From: an uncultured Methylococcaceae bacterium
Lineage (GTDB): Bacteria > Pseudomonadota > Gammaproteobacteria > Methylococcales > Methylomonadaceae
Direction of reading: 5' to 3'
Length of the DNA stretch: 46,074 bases
Assembly (NCBI GenBank): GCA_903945605.1
Contig: CAJAWH010000049.1
Coordinates: 1-46,074 of the forward strand
This document shows, piece after piece, positions 16,396 through 24,943 of the stretch (position 1 is its first letter; each line of letters starts with the position of its first letter). The notes beneath the pieces were generated by a model. The model was not told where the DNA came from, made no database searches, and saw only the letters and a list, made by a program, of their open reading frames with translations. A program made the position numbers and the translations under genes.

Positions 16396-17888
16396 ACGGA
16401 TTGAGCTGGTTGAAGCCCCCGCGCATCCGTGGTGGTGTCCATGCCGAAGAACGTAAGGCCAATACGGCGACGCAAGCTATTGTCAGCAATTTTCCGTTGC
16501 CAAAAAAGCTCTACATTCCCTTGCAACAACATGTCGGCAAACCCGCCGAACCGTTGATCCGTGTCGGTGAAACGGTATTGAAAGGGCAATTGCTGGCCTA
16601 TAGTCAAGGTATGATCTCCGCCCCCGTCCATGCCCCCAGTTCGGGCACTATCGTGGATGTCAACGATTACCCAGCCCCCCATCCATCGGCCTTGCCCATT
16701 CGCATGATTGTGCTGGAAACGGACGGCAAAGACCAATGGCTTGAGCTGCCGGAAATTGGCGACCCGTTCCAGCTAAGCCCTGAAAACATCAGCCTCCGTG
16801 TCGGTGCGGCAGGCATTGTCGGCTTAGGTGGCGCCACGTTCCCGACTGCCGTTAAACTGAATATGGGGCGTGAAAACCATATTGACACGTTGATTATCAA
16901 CGGAGCGGAATGCGAGCCGTACTTAAGCTGCGACGACCGGCAAATGCAAGAGCGTAGCGAGCAGATTATCGACGGTGTACGCCTGATGTTGCATGGTATG
17001 GAAACCCATCATGCTGTGGTGGCGATTGAAGACAATAAGACCAATGCCTTTTATGCCATGGCGGCGGCGGCGCGGCATTTTCCTGCCATTAAGGTCATGC
17101 AAATCCCTACCCGTTACCCAATGGGTTGGGACCGGCAATTGATCCGTTATGTCACCGGTCGTGAAGTGCCGGTCGGTTGCCGTTCGTCAGAAATTGGCGT
17201 GACCATCCACAATGTCGGCACTGCATTTGCCACCCATAAAGCCATCCGCCACGGGCAGCCTTTGGTAAGCCGCGTGATCACCGTATCGGGGGGCGCGGTT
17301 GGCAAGCCGATGAATGTTGAAGTGCCATTGGGCACACTGATCGCCGAATTGTTCGCATTTTGCGGGGTGGATAGCACGCAAACCGCACGGATAGTCATGG
17401 GCGGGCCAATGATGGGCGATTCTTTGCCGCACACCGGCTTACCCACAGTTAAAGCGACCAGCGGCGTCTTGGCCTTGACGCAAGCAGAGCTAAAAAGCAC
17501 TGACGAGCAACCTTGCATTCGTTGTGCCAGTTGCCTGACCGTGTGTCCGGCGGGCTTACGGCCTGTGGACATGGCGAACCATATTAAAGCGAACCAGCTT
17601 GATGCGGCGGTCGATATTGGCCTGAAGGATTGCATCAGTTGTGGCTGTTGCTCGTACATCTGTCCGTCCAACATCCCTTTGGTGCAATATTTCAAATATG
17701 CGTCCGGAGAAGTGGCAGCGCGGCAACAAGCGCAACATAAATCCGAACAAACCAAAAAATTGATGGCGGCACGGCAAATGCGCTTGGAGCGCATAGCCCA
17801 ACAACAGCTTGAAGAAGAACAGGCCAGGATTGCCGCCAAGAAGGAACGCGAACGCTTGCAAGCAGAACAGGAAACGGCCGCATCATGA
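16389..17888 (+). CDS. rnfC: Rnf complex NADH-binding subunit RnfC
   Basis: RnfC is a 499-aa peripheral subunit that carries the NADH/FMN site and two 4Fe-4S clusters. The N-terminal part has the family pattern GGVHAEERK and a barrel-sandwich region (YSQGMISAPVHAPSSGTIVD). The glycine-rich region VGAAGIVGLGGATFPT (about 137-152) begins the flavin/NADH fold. Two ferredoxin motifs are CIRCASCLTVCP (about 377-388) and CISCGCCSYICP (about 416-427). The C-terminus is a charged helix (RLERIAQQQLEEEQARIAAK), shorter than the long repeat tail of E. coli RsxC. Start and stop overlap rnfB and rnfD. Confidence 0.96.
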   Translation: MLNGLSWLKPPRIRGGVHAEERKANTATQAIVSNFPLPKKLYIPLQQHVGKPAEPLIRVGETVLKGQLLAYSQGMISAPVHAPSSGTIVDVNDYPAPHPSALPIRMIVLETDGKDQWLELPEIGDPFQLSPENISLRVGAAGIVGLGGATFPTAVKLNMGRENHIDTLIINGAECEPYLSCDDRQMQERSEQIIDGVRLMLHGMETHHAVVAIEDNKTNAFYAMAAAARHFPAIKVMQIPTRYPMGWDRQLIRYVTGREVPVGCRSSEIGVTIHNVGTAFATHKAIRHGQPLVSRVITVSGGAVGKPMNVEVPLGTLIAELFAFCGVDSTQTARIVMGGPMMGDSLPHTGLPTVKATSGVLALTQAELKSTDEQPCIRCASCLTVCPAGLRPVDMANHIKANQLDAAVDIGLKDCISCGCCSYICPSNIPLVQYFKYASGEVAARQQAQHKSEQTKKLMAARQMRLERIAQQQLEEEQARIAAKKERERLQAEQETAAS

Positions 17889-18958
17889 TCACTTACCATA
17901 AGCCCGCCAGCGGGGCGCACGTTGGGGCCAATAAAAGCGTCAGCCAGATCATGGGGCAAGTCATGCTGGCGATAACCCCCGCCACCGCTTTCGGCTTGGT
18001 GTGTTTCGGTTGGCCCGCGCTATTTTTATTTCTGATCACCGTGGCATCAGCAGTGCTGTTTGAGGCGTTATGCATCCGCCTGAAAGGCCGCCCCGCCAAA
18101 CCCGTCATTATGGATGGCTCTGCTCTGCTGACCGGTTGGCTTTTGGCGATGACACTGCCTCCGTGGGCGCCGTGGTGGATAGGCGTGACCGGCTCGGGCT
18201 TGGCTATCATCTTAGGCAAGCAGGTTTATGGCGGCTTGGGACAAAACCTGTTTAATCCGGCCATGTTGGCACGGGTTGCCTTGTTGATTTCCTTCCCTAT
18301 TGAAATGACCACATGGGCGAACGTATCACCGCTATTTTTTGCCCATTCGCCCAGCTTTGCCGAAAGCTGGCAAATCACTTTTTCTGGTTTGCAAAACTTG
18401 GATGCCTACACTGGTGCGACCACCTTGGGCTATATCAAAACCGAATTCTCACAAAACCACATCTTGCCGGATATTTTGCAAGATTATTCTGCACTGCAAA
18501 ATTTTATCGGCTGGACGCGTGGCAGTTTAGGCGAGACTTCCGCCCTATTGTTGGGCTTGGGCGGTGTTTGGCTGATGCGTCAAAACATCATCCAATGGCA
18601 AATCCCTGTGTCACTGTTGGCTACTGTGGCGGTGTTATCCGGCATCTTCCATTTGCTTGACAGCAACCATTACGTCAGCCCCTTTTTACACCTGAATTCC
18701 GGCGCGCTGATGTGTGTGGCCTTTTTTATCGCCACCGATTATGTCACTTCGCCCAACACATCGGCTGGGCAATGTGTGTTTGGCGTGGGTTGTGGCTTGC
18801 TGATTTTTGTCATTAGAACGTGGGGGGCGTATCCCGAAGGTGCTGGCTTTGCCGTGTTGTTGATGAACTCAGCAACCCCCTTGATTGATTATTACATTAA
18901 ACCGCGCATTTATGGGCGTGACCGCCAAGGCAAACCCTTGGAAATACCCAAGCCGTAA
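17885..18958 (+). CDS. rnfD: Rnf complex membrane flavoprotein subunit RnfD
   Basis: RnfD is a 357-aa polytopic inner-membrane subunit homologous to NqrB. It has about nine hydrophobic segments. The FMN attachment motif is in LDAYTGATTLGY (about residues 172-183), where a threonine carries covalent FMN. The glycine/proline-rich segment GGLGQNLFNPAMLARVALL (about 117-135) is also typical. The ATGA overlap with rnfC implies translational coupling. Confidence 0.95.
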   Translation: MITYHKPASGAHVGANKSVSQIMGQVMLAITPATAFGLVCFGWPALFLFLITVASAVLFEALCIRLKGRPAKPVIMDGSALLTGWLLAMTLPPWAPWWIGVTGSGLAIILGKQVYGGLGQNLFNPAMLARVALLISFPIEMTTWANVSPLFFAHSPSFAESWQITFSGLQNLDAYTGATTLGYIKTEFSQNHILPDILQDYSALQNFIGWTRGSLGETSALLLGLGGVWLMRQNIIQWQIPVSLLATVAVLSGIFHLLDSNHYVSPFLHLNSGALMCVAFFIATDYVTSPNTSAGQCVFGVGCGLLIFVIRTWGAYPEGAGFAVLLMNSATPLIDYYIKPRIYGRDRQGKPLEIPKP

Positions 18959-19025
18959 TAGCGGTTTAATGGGCGGACACCAGCAAGCCCATCGGAATTT
19001 TAACCTCATCTTGCCTGACACCATC

Positions 19026-19727
19026 ATGAATGCTGACAATGAGACCCTGAAAGCCAAGGCCGCGTCCATTTGGGACTGGCTGAAACGTTGGTTGGAGCCG
19101 ACCCACTTAGCGGCATTGCGCCCTCAATTGACTTTCCAGACTGGGGTGTTGGCGGGTTTCGCCTTGCTGGCCAGCGTGTTGTTAGGTATGACCAATTGCA
19201 GCACTGAAGGTGCTATCCAACAACGCTTGGCGGAAGATTTGCAACACTCACTGGCAGAAGTTGTGCCGCCCGAAATGCACGACAACGATATGCTGCAAGA
19301 CATCCGCACCATCCCATCCGCCGGATACAACATCGCCGCCGATAACACCACCGTGTATATCGCCAAAAAAGCCGGTCAGGTCACTGCGGTGTGTTTTAAA
19401 TTGACCGCCCCTGATGGCTATTCCGGTGCAATTAATATGATTATGGGCATAGACCGCAATGGCAGCCTGTTGGGCGTGCGGGTGTTAAGCCACAAAGAAA
19501 CACCCGGCTTGGGCGATAAAATTGAAGTCGCCAAATCGGATTGGATTTTAAATTTCGTCGGCCGCTCGCTGGAGAATTTGACACCCGCACAATGGGCGGT
19601 GAAAAAAGATGGCGGTGTGTTTGACCAATTTGCCGGCGCCACCATCACACCACGCAAATCAGTGCAGGCCATTTATCGCGGCTTGCAGTTATTTAAGGCG
19701 CATCAGGCGGAATTGTTGCAAGACTGA
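19026..19727 (+). CDS. rnfG: Rnf complex periplasmic flavoprotein subunit RnfG
   Basis: RnfG is a 233-aa subunit with one N-terminal membrane anchor (about 40-60, GVLAGFALLASVLLGM) and a periplasmic FMN-binding domain. The covalent FMN site is the AGATITPRKSV motif near residue 200; GVRVLSHKETPGLGDKI is the other family signature. Usual RnfG proteins are 200-230 aa. The ATG at 19026 is chosen because it gives a normal N-terminus, but it has no strong ribosome binding site; the ATG at 18969 is the alternative. Confidence 0.93.
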   Translation: MNADNETLKAKAASIWDWLKRWLEPTHLAALRPQLTFQTGVLAGFALLASVLLGMTNCSTEGAIQQRLAEDLQHSLAEVVPPEMHDNDMLQDIRTIPSAGYNIAADNTTVYIAKKAGQVTAVCFKLTAPDGYSGAINMIMGIDRNGSLLGVRVLSHKETPGLGDKIEVAKSDWILNFVGRSLENLTPAQWAVKKDGGVFDQFAGATITPRKSVQAIYRGLQLFKAHQAELLQD

Positions 19728-19761
19728 GAAAAGTTTTCCCCACCCTATTGAGGAGCTGACC

Positions 19762-20445
19762 ATGTTACCAGACGCTTACCGTAAAATTGCCGCCGATGGC
19801 ATTTGGCATAACAACATTGTGTTCGGACAAAATTTGGCCCTATGTCCGTTACTGGCCGTCACCGGCACAGCGACCAATGGCCTAGGCATGGGCTTGGCAA
19901 CCTTGGTGGTCATCACCGCATCCAACGGACTGATTTCTTTGGTACGTCATTTGATCCCCAGTGAAATACGCATCCCTATTTTTGTGTTGCTGATTGCTGC
20001 ATTAGTCACTTTGGTCGATATTTTAATGAACGCTTGGGCGCATGAGCTTTATAAGGTGTTGGGCTTGTTCATTGCCCTGATTGTCACCAACTGCGCTTTG
20101 CTGGGGCGGGCCGAAGCGTTCGCCTCCAAGCAGCCGGTCAAAGCAGCGTTGTGGGATGGCTTTATGATGGGCATGGGGTTTTTGTTGGTGCTGGTGGCTT
20201 TGGGTGCTGCGCGGGAAATCAGCTCAACCGGCACTTTGTTTGCCAATGCCTCTTTGTTGCTGGGCGAATCGTTCCGTTTCTTGGAAGTGACTGTTATCCC
20301 GCATTATAAAGGCTTTTTACTGATGGCCTTACCGCCCGGTGGTTTTATTATGGTGGCTTTTTTGATTGTCGGCAAACGGCTGATTGACCAAGGCTTGGCA
20401 GGCCAAAAAACCGCACCAGCCATAACCCCCGAGCTTGCCGGATAG
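19762..20445 (+). CDS. rnfE: Rnf complex membrane subunit RnfE
   Basis: RnfE is a 227-aa polytopic subunit paralogous to RnfA. Signatures are NNIVFGQNLALCPLLAVTGTATNGLG near the start (in two parts, the second being the LAVTGTATNGLGMG turn) and ALIVTNCALLGRAEAFA (about 104-120), with the conserved Cys. A GAGGAG ribosome binding site lies 6 bases ahead of the ATG, which fixes the start. It follows rnfG by 34 bp. Confidence 0.95.
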   Translation: MLPDAYRKIAADGIWHNNIVFGQNLALCPLLAVTGTATNGLGMGLATLVVITASNGLISLVRHLIPSEIRIPIFVLLIAALVTLVDILMNAWAHELYKVLGLFIALIVTNCALLGRAEAFASKQPVKAALWDGFMMGMGFLLVLVALGAAREISSTGTLFANASLLLGESFRFLEVTVIPHYKGFLLMALPPGGFIMVAFLIVGKRLIDQGLAGQKTAPAITPELAG

Positions 20446-20450
20446 CTGCC

Positions 20451-20465
20451 CTACGCTCAGCCAAC
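20451..20465. repeat. interspersed repeat, copy 2 (partial, inverted)
   Basis: CTACGCTCAGCCAAC is the exact reverse complement of the first 15 nt of the unit at 14887-14909. It lies in the 122-bp rnfE–rnfH spacer. Confidence 0.5.
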
Positions 20466-20567
20466 GTGCATGGACTAAAGCTGACGCGCCTCGGCTTCAC
20501 TTGTCAACGTGCCCAAAAACATCAGTCAAACAAAAATTATAGTGGATACCCTGCCCAAGGAGGCTCT

Positions 20568-20828
20568 ATGAACGTCGGCGTATGTTACGCAGAAATGGAC
20601 AGACAACTCTGGATGCGTTTGGAAGTGCCGAACGATAGCACTGTAGAACAGGCTATCCAGCTTTCCGGCGTGCTTAAGCTATATCCAGAGATTAACCTTG
20701 CCACGCAAAAAGTTGGCATTTTCGGCAAAATTGCCACGCTGGAAACACTGGTGAAAGACGGTGACCGAGTGGAGATTTACCGACCTATCACCGTAGACCC
20801 ACAAACGGTGCAACGGCGCAGACGTTAA
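20568..20828 (+). CDS. rnfH: RnfH ubiquitin-fold protein
   Basis: RnfH is an 86-aa protein of the RnfH/UPF0125 family, with a beta-grasp (ubiquitin-like) fold. It reads MNVGVCYAEMDRQLWMRLEV at the start, with the conserved VGIFGK (about 48-53) and DGDRVEIYRPI (about 65-75) near the end. It is encoded at the end of rnf operons in several diazotrophs, and its exact task is unknown. The AAGGAGG site 5 bases upstream of ATG 20568 sets the start. Spacing from rnfE is 122 bp, but no terminator was seen between them. Confidence 0.93.
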   Translation: MNVGVCYAEMDRQLWMRLEVPNDSTVEQAIQLSGVLKLYPEINLATQKVGIFGKIATLETLVKDGDRVEIYRPITVDPQTVQRRRR

Positions 20829-20849
20829 ATTTTTATGGCCCTATTCTGT

Positions 20850-20951
20850 TCAATAGCGGTCTTTATCCACGCCCGCCATACACTCGCTTACCCAATCAGC
20901 AACATGCAGGGCAATATCAACCAGCCACAGAAAGCGTGATAAAATAGCCAT
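20850..20951 (-). pseudogene. duplicated C-terminal fragment of the transglutaminase-like gene
   Basis: This 33-codon minus-strand frame contains VADWVSECMAGV and matches the C-terminus VADWVSEFMAGVGSY of the gene at 21646-22047. DNA blocks CCACGCCCGCCATA, ACTCGCT, ACCCAATCAGCAAC and GTTCAATAGC are identical in both copies, the last extending past the stop codon. Upstream residues LSRF also align with LSRC. It is too short to be an independent gene and lacks the Cys-His-Asp region. The Phd/VapC pair lies between the two copies. It could also be a short translated relict. Confidence 0.7.
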
Positions 20952-20973
20952 TTCAAAATATAAGTTTTAGGTT

Positions 20974-21234
20974 ATGCAAATCACCGCATCACAACTTCAG
21001 TCCAAGCACAAAGCGCTCATCGATGCATTAAAGCGAGGGGAAACTGTTGAAATCACTTATCACGGACAAACACTTGGGGTTGTCCACCCTGCCCGTCCCA
21101 GCATCAATCCGCAACTACAAGAAGCGGCAATGAATGAGTTTTTCGGAATGCACCGCTCGGCTGGTAGGGCTGATGTGGAGGGTGAGTTACGCACTATCCG
21201 CAAAGGCCGTCGGGGTGCGCTAGGTGATCTTTGA
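20974..21234 (+). CDS. Phd/YefM-family antitoxin
   Basis: This is an 86-aa protein starting MQITASQLQSKHKALIDALK, followed by ETVEITYHGQTLGVVHPARP. That is the N-terminal DNA-binding fold of Phd/YefM antitoxins. The C-terminal half is basic and probably neutralises the toxin. It overlaps the downstream toxin gene by 11 bp, the usual antitoxin-first order, and would repress its own promoter. Clear promoter hexamers were not identified. Confidence 0.8.
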   Translation: MQITASQLQSKHKALIDALKRGETVEITYHGQTLGVVHPARPSINPQLQEAAMNEFFGMHRSAGRADVEGELRTIRKGRRGALGDL

Positions 21235-21610
21235 CACCAATATTTTGATTTACGCGGATAGGGGTGTTTTATCCGCCAAGGAATTGATTTTAAATACTCA
21301 GCATCGGTCAATTTCTGCGGTCACATACATGGAATATGTCCCTTTTTGCCGTAACAAAAAAGAATTGGCTATTTTTGAAAAGATGCTGAAAGCCTTGCAG
21401 TTCACCATTCATGACATAGACAATGGGATTTCTTGTCATGCCCGCCAATTAGTGCGGCAGTTTGCGCTTAGCCATAGTATGGAAATGGGTGATGCGTTAA
21501 TTGCAGCCACGGCTATGGCACATACTGAAAGCTTATGTACTGGCAACATCAAGCACTTTTCTCAAATTAATGGCTTGTTGCTGGACTATTATCAGCCTGA
21601 TAACACCTAA
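21224..21610 (+). CDS. PIN-domain (VapC-type) ribonuclease toxin
   Basis: This is a 128-aa PIN-domain protein. Acidic motifs are MIFDTNILIYADRG (Asp4), the mid-protein VTYMEYVPF (Glu) and SMEMGDALIAATAMA near residue 88-102, consistent with a Mg-dependent RNase of the VapC type. It starts at a GTG that overlaps the antitoxin. A Phd-type antitoxin with a PIN toxin is a known pairing. The substrate is unknown (tRNA or rRNA in studied VapCs). Confidence 0.83.
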   Translation: MIFDTNILIYADRGVLSAKELILNTQHRSISAVTYMEYVPFCRNKKELAIFEKMLKALQFTIHDIDNGISCHARQLVRQFALSHSMEMGDALIAATAMAHTESLCTGNIKHFSQINGLLLDYYQPDNT

Positions 21611-21645
21611 TCAAAGCACAGAGGCTAAAAATCCGCCCCACCCGT

Positions 21646-22047
21646 TCAATAGCTGCCCACGCCCGCCATAAACTCGCTGACCCAATCAGCAACGCGCGGC
21701 AAACAGCGGCTTAGCGCGGCGTTTTTTTCAGGAATGGCAAAATAATCCGGTTCGTGCAAATAAGGATTGTCCATTCTGCCGACATCTTGGGCATCGTGGC
21801 TTAAATCCACTATGCGCCCACCGATGTGGTTGTATTGGTGCTGATAATGTCCGCGGATATAGCCGCCAAACACTTGGTTCATGAACAAACTACCAAATTT
21901 GCACGCGCCGGACAAATCATCAGGCCGCATAATGCCCCGTTCGGCAGCTTGTTCGCACCATTTGCCGTAAACAAACACTTTGCTCTGGGCAAAGCGTTCG
22001 TAAGAATAGGCGAGCCGCGCTTCCCGCTCCAGCATCCAATCGGTCAT
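21646..22047 (-). CDS. small protein with transglutaminase-like Cys-His-Asp pattern
   Basis: This is a 133-aa soluble protein, last of the six-gene minus-strand operon, with its ATG overlapping the SagB-type gene stop by 4 bp. Cys49 (SGACKFGSLF), His70 (HYQHQYNHIGG) and Asp81 (GRIVDLSHD) are spaced like the Cys-His-Asp triad of small papain/transglutaminase-fold proteins such as the YunG group. That match is by eye and uncertain. There is no signal peptide. A truncated copy of its 3' end lies at 20850-20951. The function in a nitrogen-fixation context is unknown. Confidence 0.6.
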   Translation of the reverse strand: MTDWMLEREARLAYSYERFAQSKVFVYGKWCEQAAERGIMRPDDLSGACKFGSLFMNQVFGGYIRGHYQHQYNHIGGRIVDLSHDAQDVGRMDNPYLHEPDYFAIPEKNAALSRCLPRVADWVSEFMAGVGSY

Positions 22048-23651
22048 GACAGACTGTCCTGCAAATGGCTATAGGGCGGCAAAGTCTGCAAGCGGCTATC
22101 TTCGCGGGGCTTGCCGATGGTGAAATGATACAAGCTTTGCAGTTTATCATCGTTAATGCCCAAAATCTCATGGACGCTGTCATCGAAATAACAGCCAATA
22201 CCTGTACCACGCACCCCAGCCGCCTCCGCTTCCAAATACAGCACTTGCCCAATCAGGCCACATTCCCAAAATAACCGCCGATACTGCCAAGGGGCGTTGT
22301 TGATCGTGTCGGCAAATTCTGCCACCATGGCCAGACTGAAAGCACTGTCACTGGCAATAGGTTGGTGGCAAGACAAGGTTTTGGCGGTTTGTTTCAGGTC
22401 ACCGGAGTATAAATGATAAAACGGCAAGCTATCATGCTGCCTGTGCCAGTCAAATAGCGACAATGTTGCGTCCTGCAAAACCGTTAAGCTAGCTTCATGC
22501 CTAGCCAAGGCATACAAGCCTGAAGCCAAACCTTCTACCCGGTGTACGAAAACAAACAAATGCACTTTCGGTTGCGATTGCCAAAAACTGAAAGCGGCGG
22601 TGTCCGGCATCACTGCACTGAGTATCCGGTAAAAATCGGCGGCTGGAAGTGCTGCCATTTTGCCATCAAACTGTTGTGCGCTCCGGCGTTGGCGGATAAG
22701 CTGGCTGGCTTGTTTCCCGCAAGCGGTGGGCAATGGCGGTTGTTGCGTCACTTGCCAAGGCAATAGTGCCGTTTCAGGTTTATAGGCCGCCTCGGCAACC
22801 TCATCTATCACCGGCCAATGGTATAAATGGTAGGCTTTTAAACTGTCCGCCACACCAAACCACGTTGCCGAAGGCAATACAGCACATAAGTCCTGATAAG
22901 TTACTGGATCATGTCCGGTGATCTGGATACGGCACAACACATCCGGCGTTTCCTGCTCATTTTTTTTGAAATCACCCGCCCTGTCCAGACCCAACAAACG
23001 GGCAATATCGGCATCAGCGGCTTCCGATAACAGGCTGATAGTCCACCCTAAACAGGCCGCTGCATAGCGTAATGCACCCAAGGCATGACCAATATCATGC
23101 TGGCAATAACGGAATGCCCGCTCGCCATATTTCCACGCTTCCCGCCAATGGATGGATGACAAACCGATAAATAAACCCGAACCAGTGTTAGTTTCAGCAT
23201 CGCCGGTCACTGCAAATTGGCAGCGCTGTTCCAACTGATGGTCGTGGCTGACGTAATGGTAAACACCTGCTGGCAACAGCGTGTTATCGGCAGCCAACAC
23301 ATAAGCTTCAGTGGGATGCAAATTGCCGCTGGATGGGTTGCAGCGCAAAGCCCAACGGCTAGGGCCCAATTGTTTCCATGCCGACAAACCAAAAGCCAGT
23401 TCCAGCAGCAAGCCCACATTAGGCAATGTTAAGGCTTGCACAGTGATATTGTGCGGCTGGTCAAGATCAGCAAAGCGCACTGGCAAATCCCGCCCTGGCC
23501 GTGCTAACGGAAACAGCGCACAACCGGAAAAACGCCGGAACGGGTCGGGTTGGTCTTCCCAATCAATCGTCTCCGGGCCTTTGGCATAGCGCTGTAAGGT
23601 ATGCTTGGTGCGCTGATGGTAATCCAGGATAGTGCGGGTCTGTGGGGTCAT
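22044..23651 (-). CDS. SagB-type dehydrogenase with two nitroreductase-like halves
   Basis: This is a 535-aa protein that begins with the SagB/ThcOx-type signature YHQRTKHTLQRYAKGP, followed by two nitroreductase-fold halves (about 60-270 and 310-535). Typical elements are SSGNLHPTEAYVLA and HDIGHALGALRYAAACLGW in the first half, and IRQRRSAQQFDGK and ECGLIGQVLYLEAEAAGVRGTGIGC (latter read as two adjacent motifs) in the second. Members usually bind FMN and carry out two-electron oxidations; whether both halves bind FMN here is unknown. No azoline-peptide biosynthesis genes are nearby, so a role in peptide modification is not supported. It is 44 bp after the Fe-S protein gene. Confidence 0.8.
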   Translation of the reverse strand: MTPQTRTILDYHQRTKHTLQRYAKGPETIDWEDQPDPFRRFSGCALFPLARPGRDLPVRFADLDQPHNITVQALTLPNVGLLLELAFGLSAWKQLGPSRWALRCNPSSGNLHPTEAYVLAADNTLLPAGVYHYVSHDHQLEQRCQFAVTGDAETNTGSGLFIGLSSIHWREAWKYGERAFRYCQHDIGHALGALRYAAACLGWTISLLSEAADADIARLLGLDRAGDFKKNEQETPDVLCRIQITGHDPVTYQDLCAVLPSATWFGVADSLKAYHLYHWPVIDEVAEAAYKPETALLPWQVTQQPPLPTACGKQASQLIRQRRSAQQFDGKMAALPAADFYRILSAVMPDTAAFSFWQSQPKVHLFVFVHRVEGLASGLYALARHEASLTVLQDATLSLFDWHRQHDSLPFYHLYSGDLKQTAKTLSCHQPIASDSAFSLAMVAEFADTINNAPWQYRRLFWECGLIGQVLYLEAEAAGVRGTGIGCYFDDSVHEILGINDDKLQSLYHFTIGKPREDSRLQTLPPYSHLQDSLS

Positions 23652-23695
23652 GGCTTTGCCGAAAGATGGGGTATTGACGCGTTTACGTTGATAGC

Positions 23696-24943
23696 TTACT
23701 GGGTTGGCAATTGCCGCGCCAGTATGTGCAATGGATGGACAATATCACCCTTGTCGGCATTTAAGAAGGCCGCACAGACAAAATTGCCGCTAACAACCCA
23801 GTCTGCTGCTGCAGTTTTTAGTGCTTGTTGTTTTAAATCGCGCAATTGCCGTGCATTATCGGGGTGGGTCAGCAGATAACTGCCCCCAGCACCACAACAC
23901 AGCGCATTGTCAGGCAGTGCGGTGAGACTGGCTGCCGGTATTTTAGCCAGCAAACCATAAACGGCTTGCTGGTTTTTTAACACATTGCGTTGGCTGCACG
24001 GCTCATGCACGGCAATTTTTTCTGGCAAGGCTTGCAACTGCAAATCCTCAGGCCAATATGCCAACAAAAATTTATGGATGTCATGCAACCGCTCTTTAAA
24101 TAGCTTGCTTGCTTCAGTATTATCGGTTTGGTATTCACTCAACATAGCACCGCAGCCAGTGGCACAATGCACCACAGCATCCACATCCAATGCATTAAAT
24201 ACCGCAATGTTGTTGTCTATCAGCGTAGCGGCACCAAACCCATTGTGTTGGTGTATCGCCCCGCAACACCCTTGCGCGGACGGTATCAGCACATCATAGC
24301 CTATGGCATTAAGCAGGGTAATGGCGGCTTGTAAGGTGTCACGGTCAAAGTGTTCGTTAACACAGCCGGTAAATAAGGCGACTTGTCCGCATTTTTTGCG
24401 GGTACTGGGATAATGTGCCGCCAACGGCTTTAATGCGGGCATACGCAACAATGCCGCCGCTTCGTTCAAATGCAATGCTTGCAATAAGCCGCTGTGACGT
24501 AAAACAGTAACTAGCCCCGATTTTACCAGCAGCGCCAGCCCAGGCAACAAGCGGGTACGCCATGCTTTATTGGCCACTAATGCCAACGCCAATTTCGCTA
24601 GCCTATTGGTTTTTTTTGCCAGTTGGGCTTGGGCTTGGTCGAACAACGTGCCATAGGCCATTTTACTCGGGCAAACCGGCTCACAAGCCCGGCATTGCAA
24701 ACAATTATCCAAATGCAGGCGTTCGTTTTCACTGATGGCTTGGTTTTCAAGCAGGATTTTGCTGAGGGTACGCACCCGGCTACGCGGCGTTTCTGCTTGG
24801 CTTTGGAACAACTGATAAGTGGGGCAACCGCCCACACACAAACCACAGCGCATACAATCGGCGGCTTCGGGCAAATAAGAGCCGGACAAGTGGTTGGCGG
24901 GCGGGCTATCATCCATAAAGCCCATTTCCATGAAGTCGTACAT
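23696..24943 (-). CDS. two-cluster Fe-S oxidoreductase with two CCG domains (GlcF-like)
   Basis: This is a 415-aa protein resembling the glycolate oxidase Fe-S subunit and heterodisulfide-reductase-type proteins. Two ferredoxin motifs are CMRCGLCVGGCPTY (about 30-43) and CLQCRACEPVCPSK (about 83-96). Two cysteine-rich CCG domains follow: FTGCVNEHFDRDTLQ…GCCGAIHQHNG, then HEPCSQRN…CCGAGGSY. No flavoprotein GlcD/GlcE partner is encoded nearby, so glycolate oxidation is unlikely; the SagB-type flavoprotein next door is a possible redox partner (inference). The start is the ATG at 24943, which overlaps the previous stop (TAATG); a longer reading adds 31 residues without support. Confidence 0.83.
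   Translation of the reverse strand: MYDFMEMGFMDDSPPANHLSGSYLPEAADCMRCGLCVGGCPTYQLFQSQAETPRSRVRTLSKILLENQAISENERLHLDNCLQCRACEPVCPSKMAYGTLFDQAQAQLAKKTNRLAKLALALVANKAWRTRLLPGLALLVKSGLVTVLRHSGLLQALHLNEAAALLRMPALKPLAAHYPSTRKKCGQVALFTGCVNEHFDRDTLQAAITLLNAIGYDVLIPSAQGCCGAIHQHNGFGAATLIDNNIAVFNALDVDAVVHCATGCGAMLSEYQTDNTEASKLFKERLHDIHKFLLAYWPEDLQLQALPEKIAVHEPCSQRNVLKNQQAVYGLLAKIPAASLTALPDNALCCGAGGSYLLTHPDNARQLRDLKQQALKTAAADWVVSGNFVCAAFLNADKGDIVHPLHILARQLPTQ

Noticed and set aside
23696-24943. Glycolate oxidase subunit GlcF as a firm name
   Set aside because: Domain order fits, but GlcD and GlcE are missing and the neighbours point to a different redox role.
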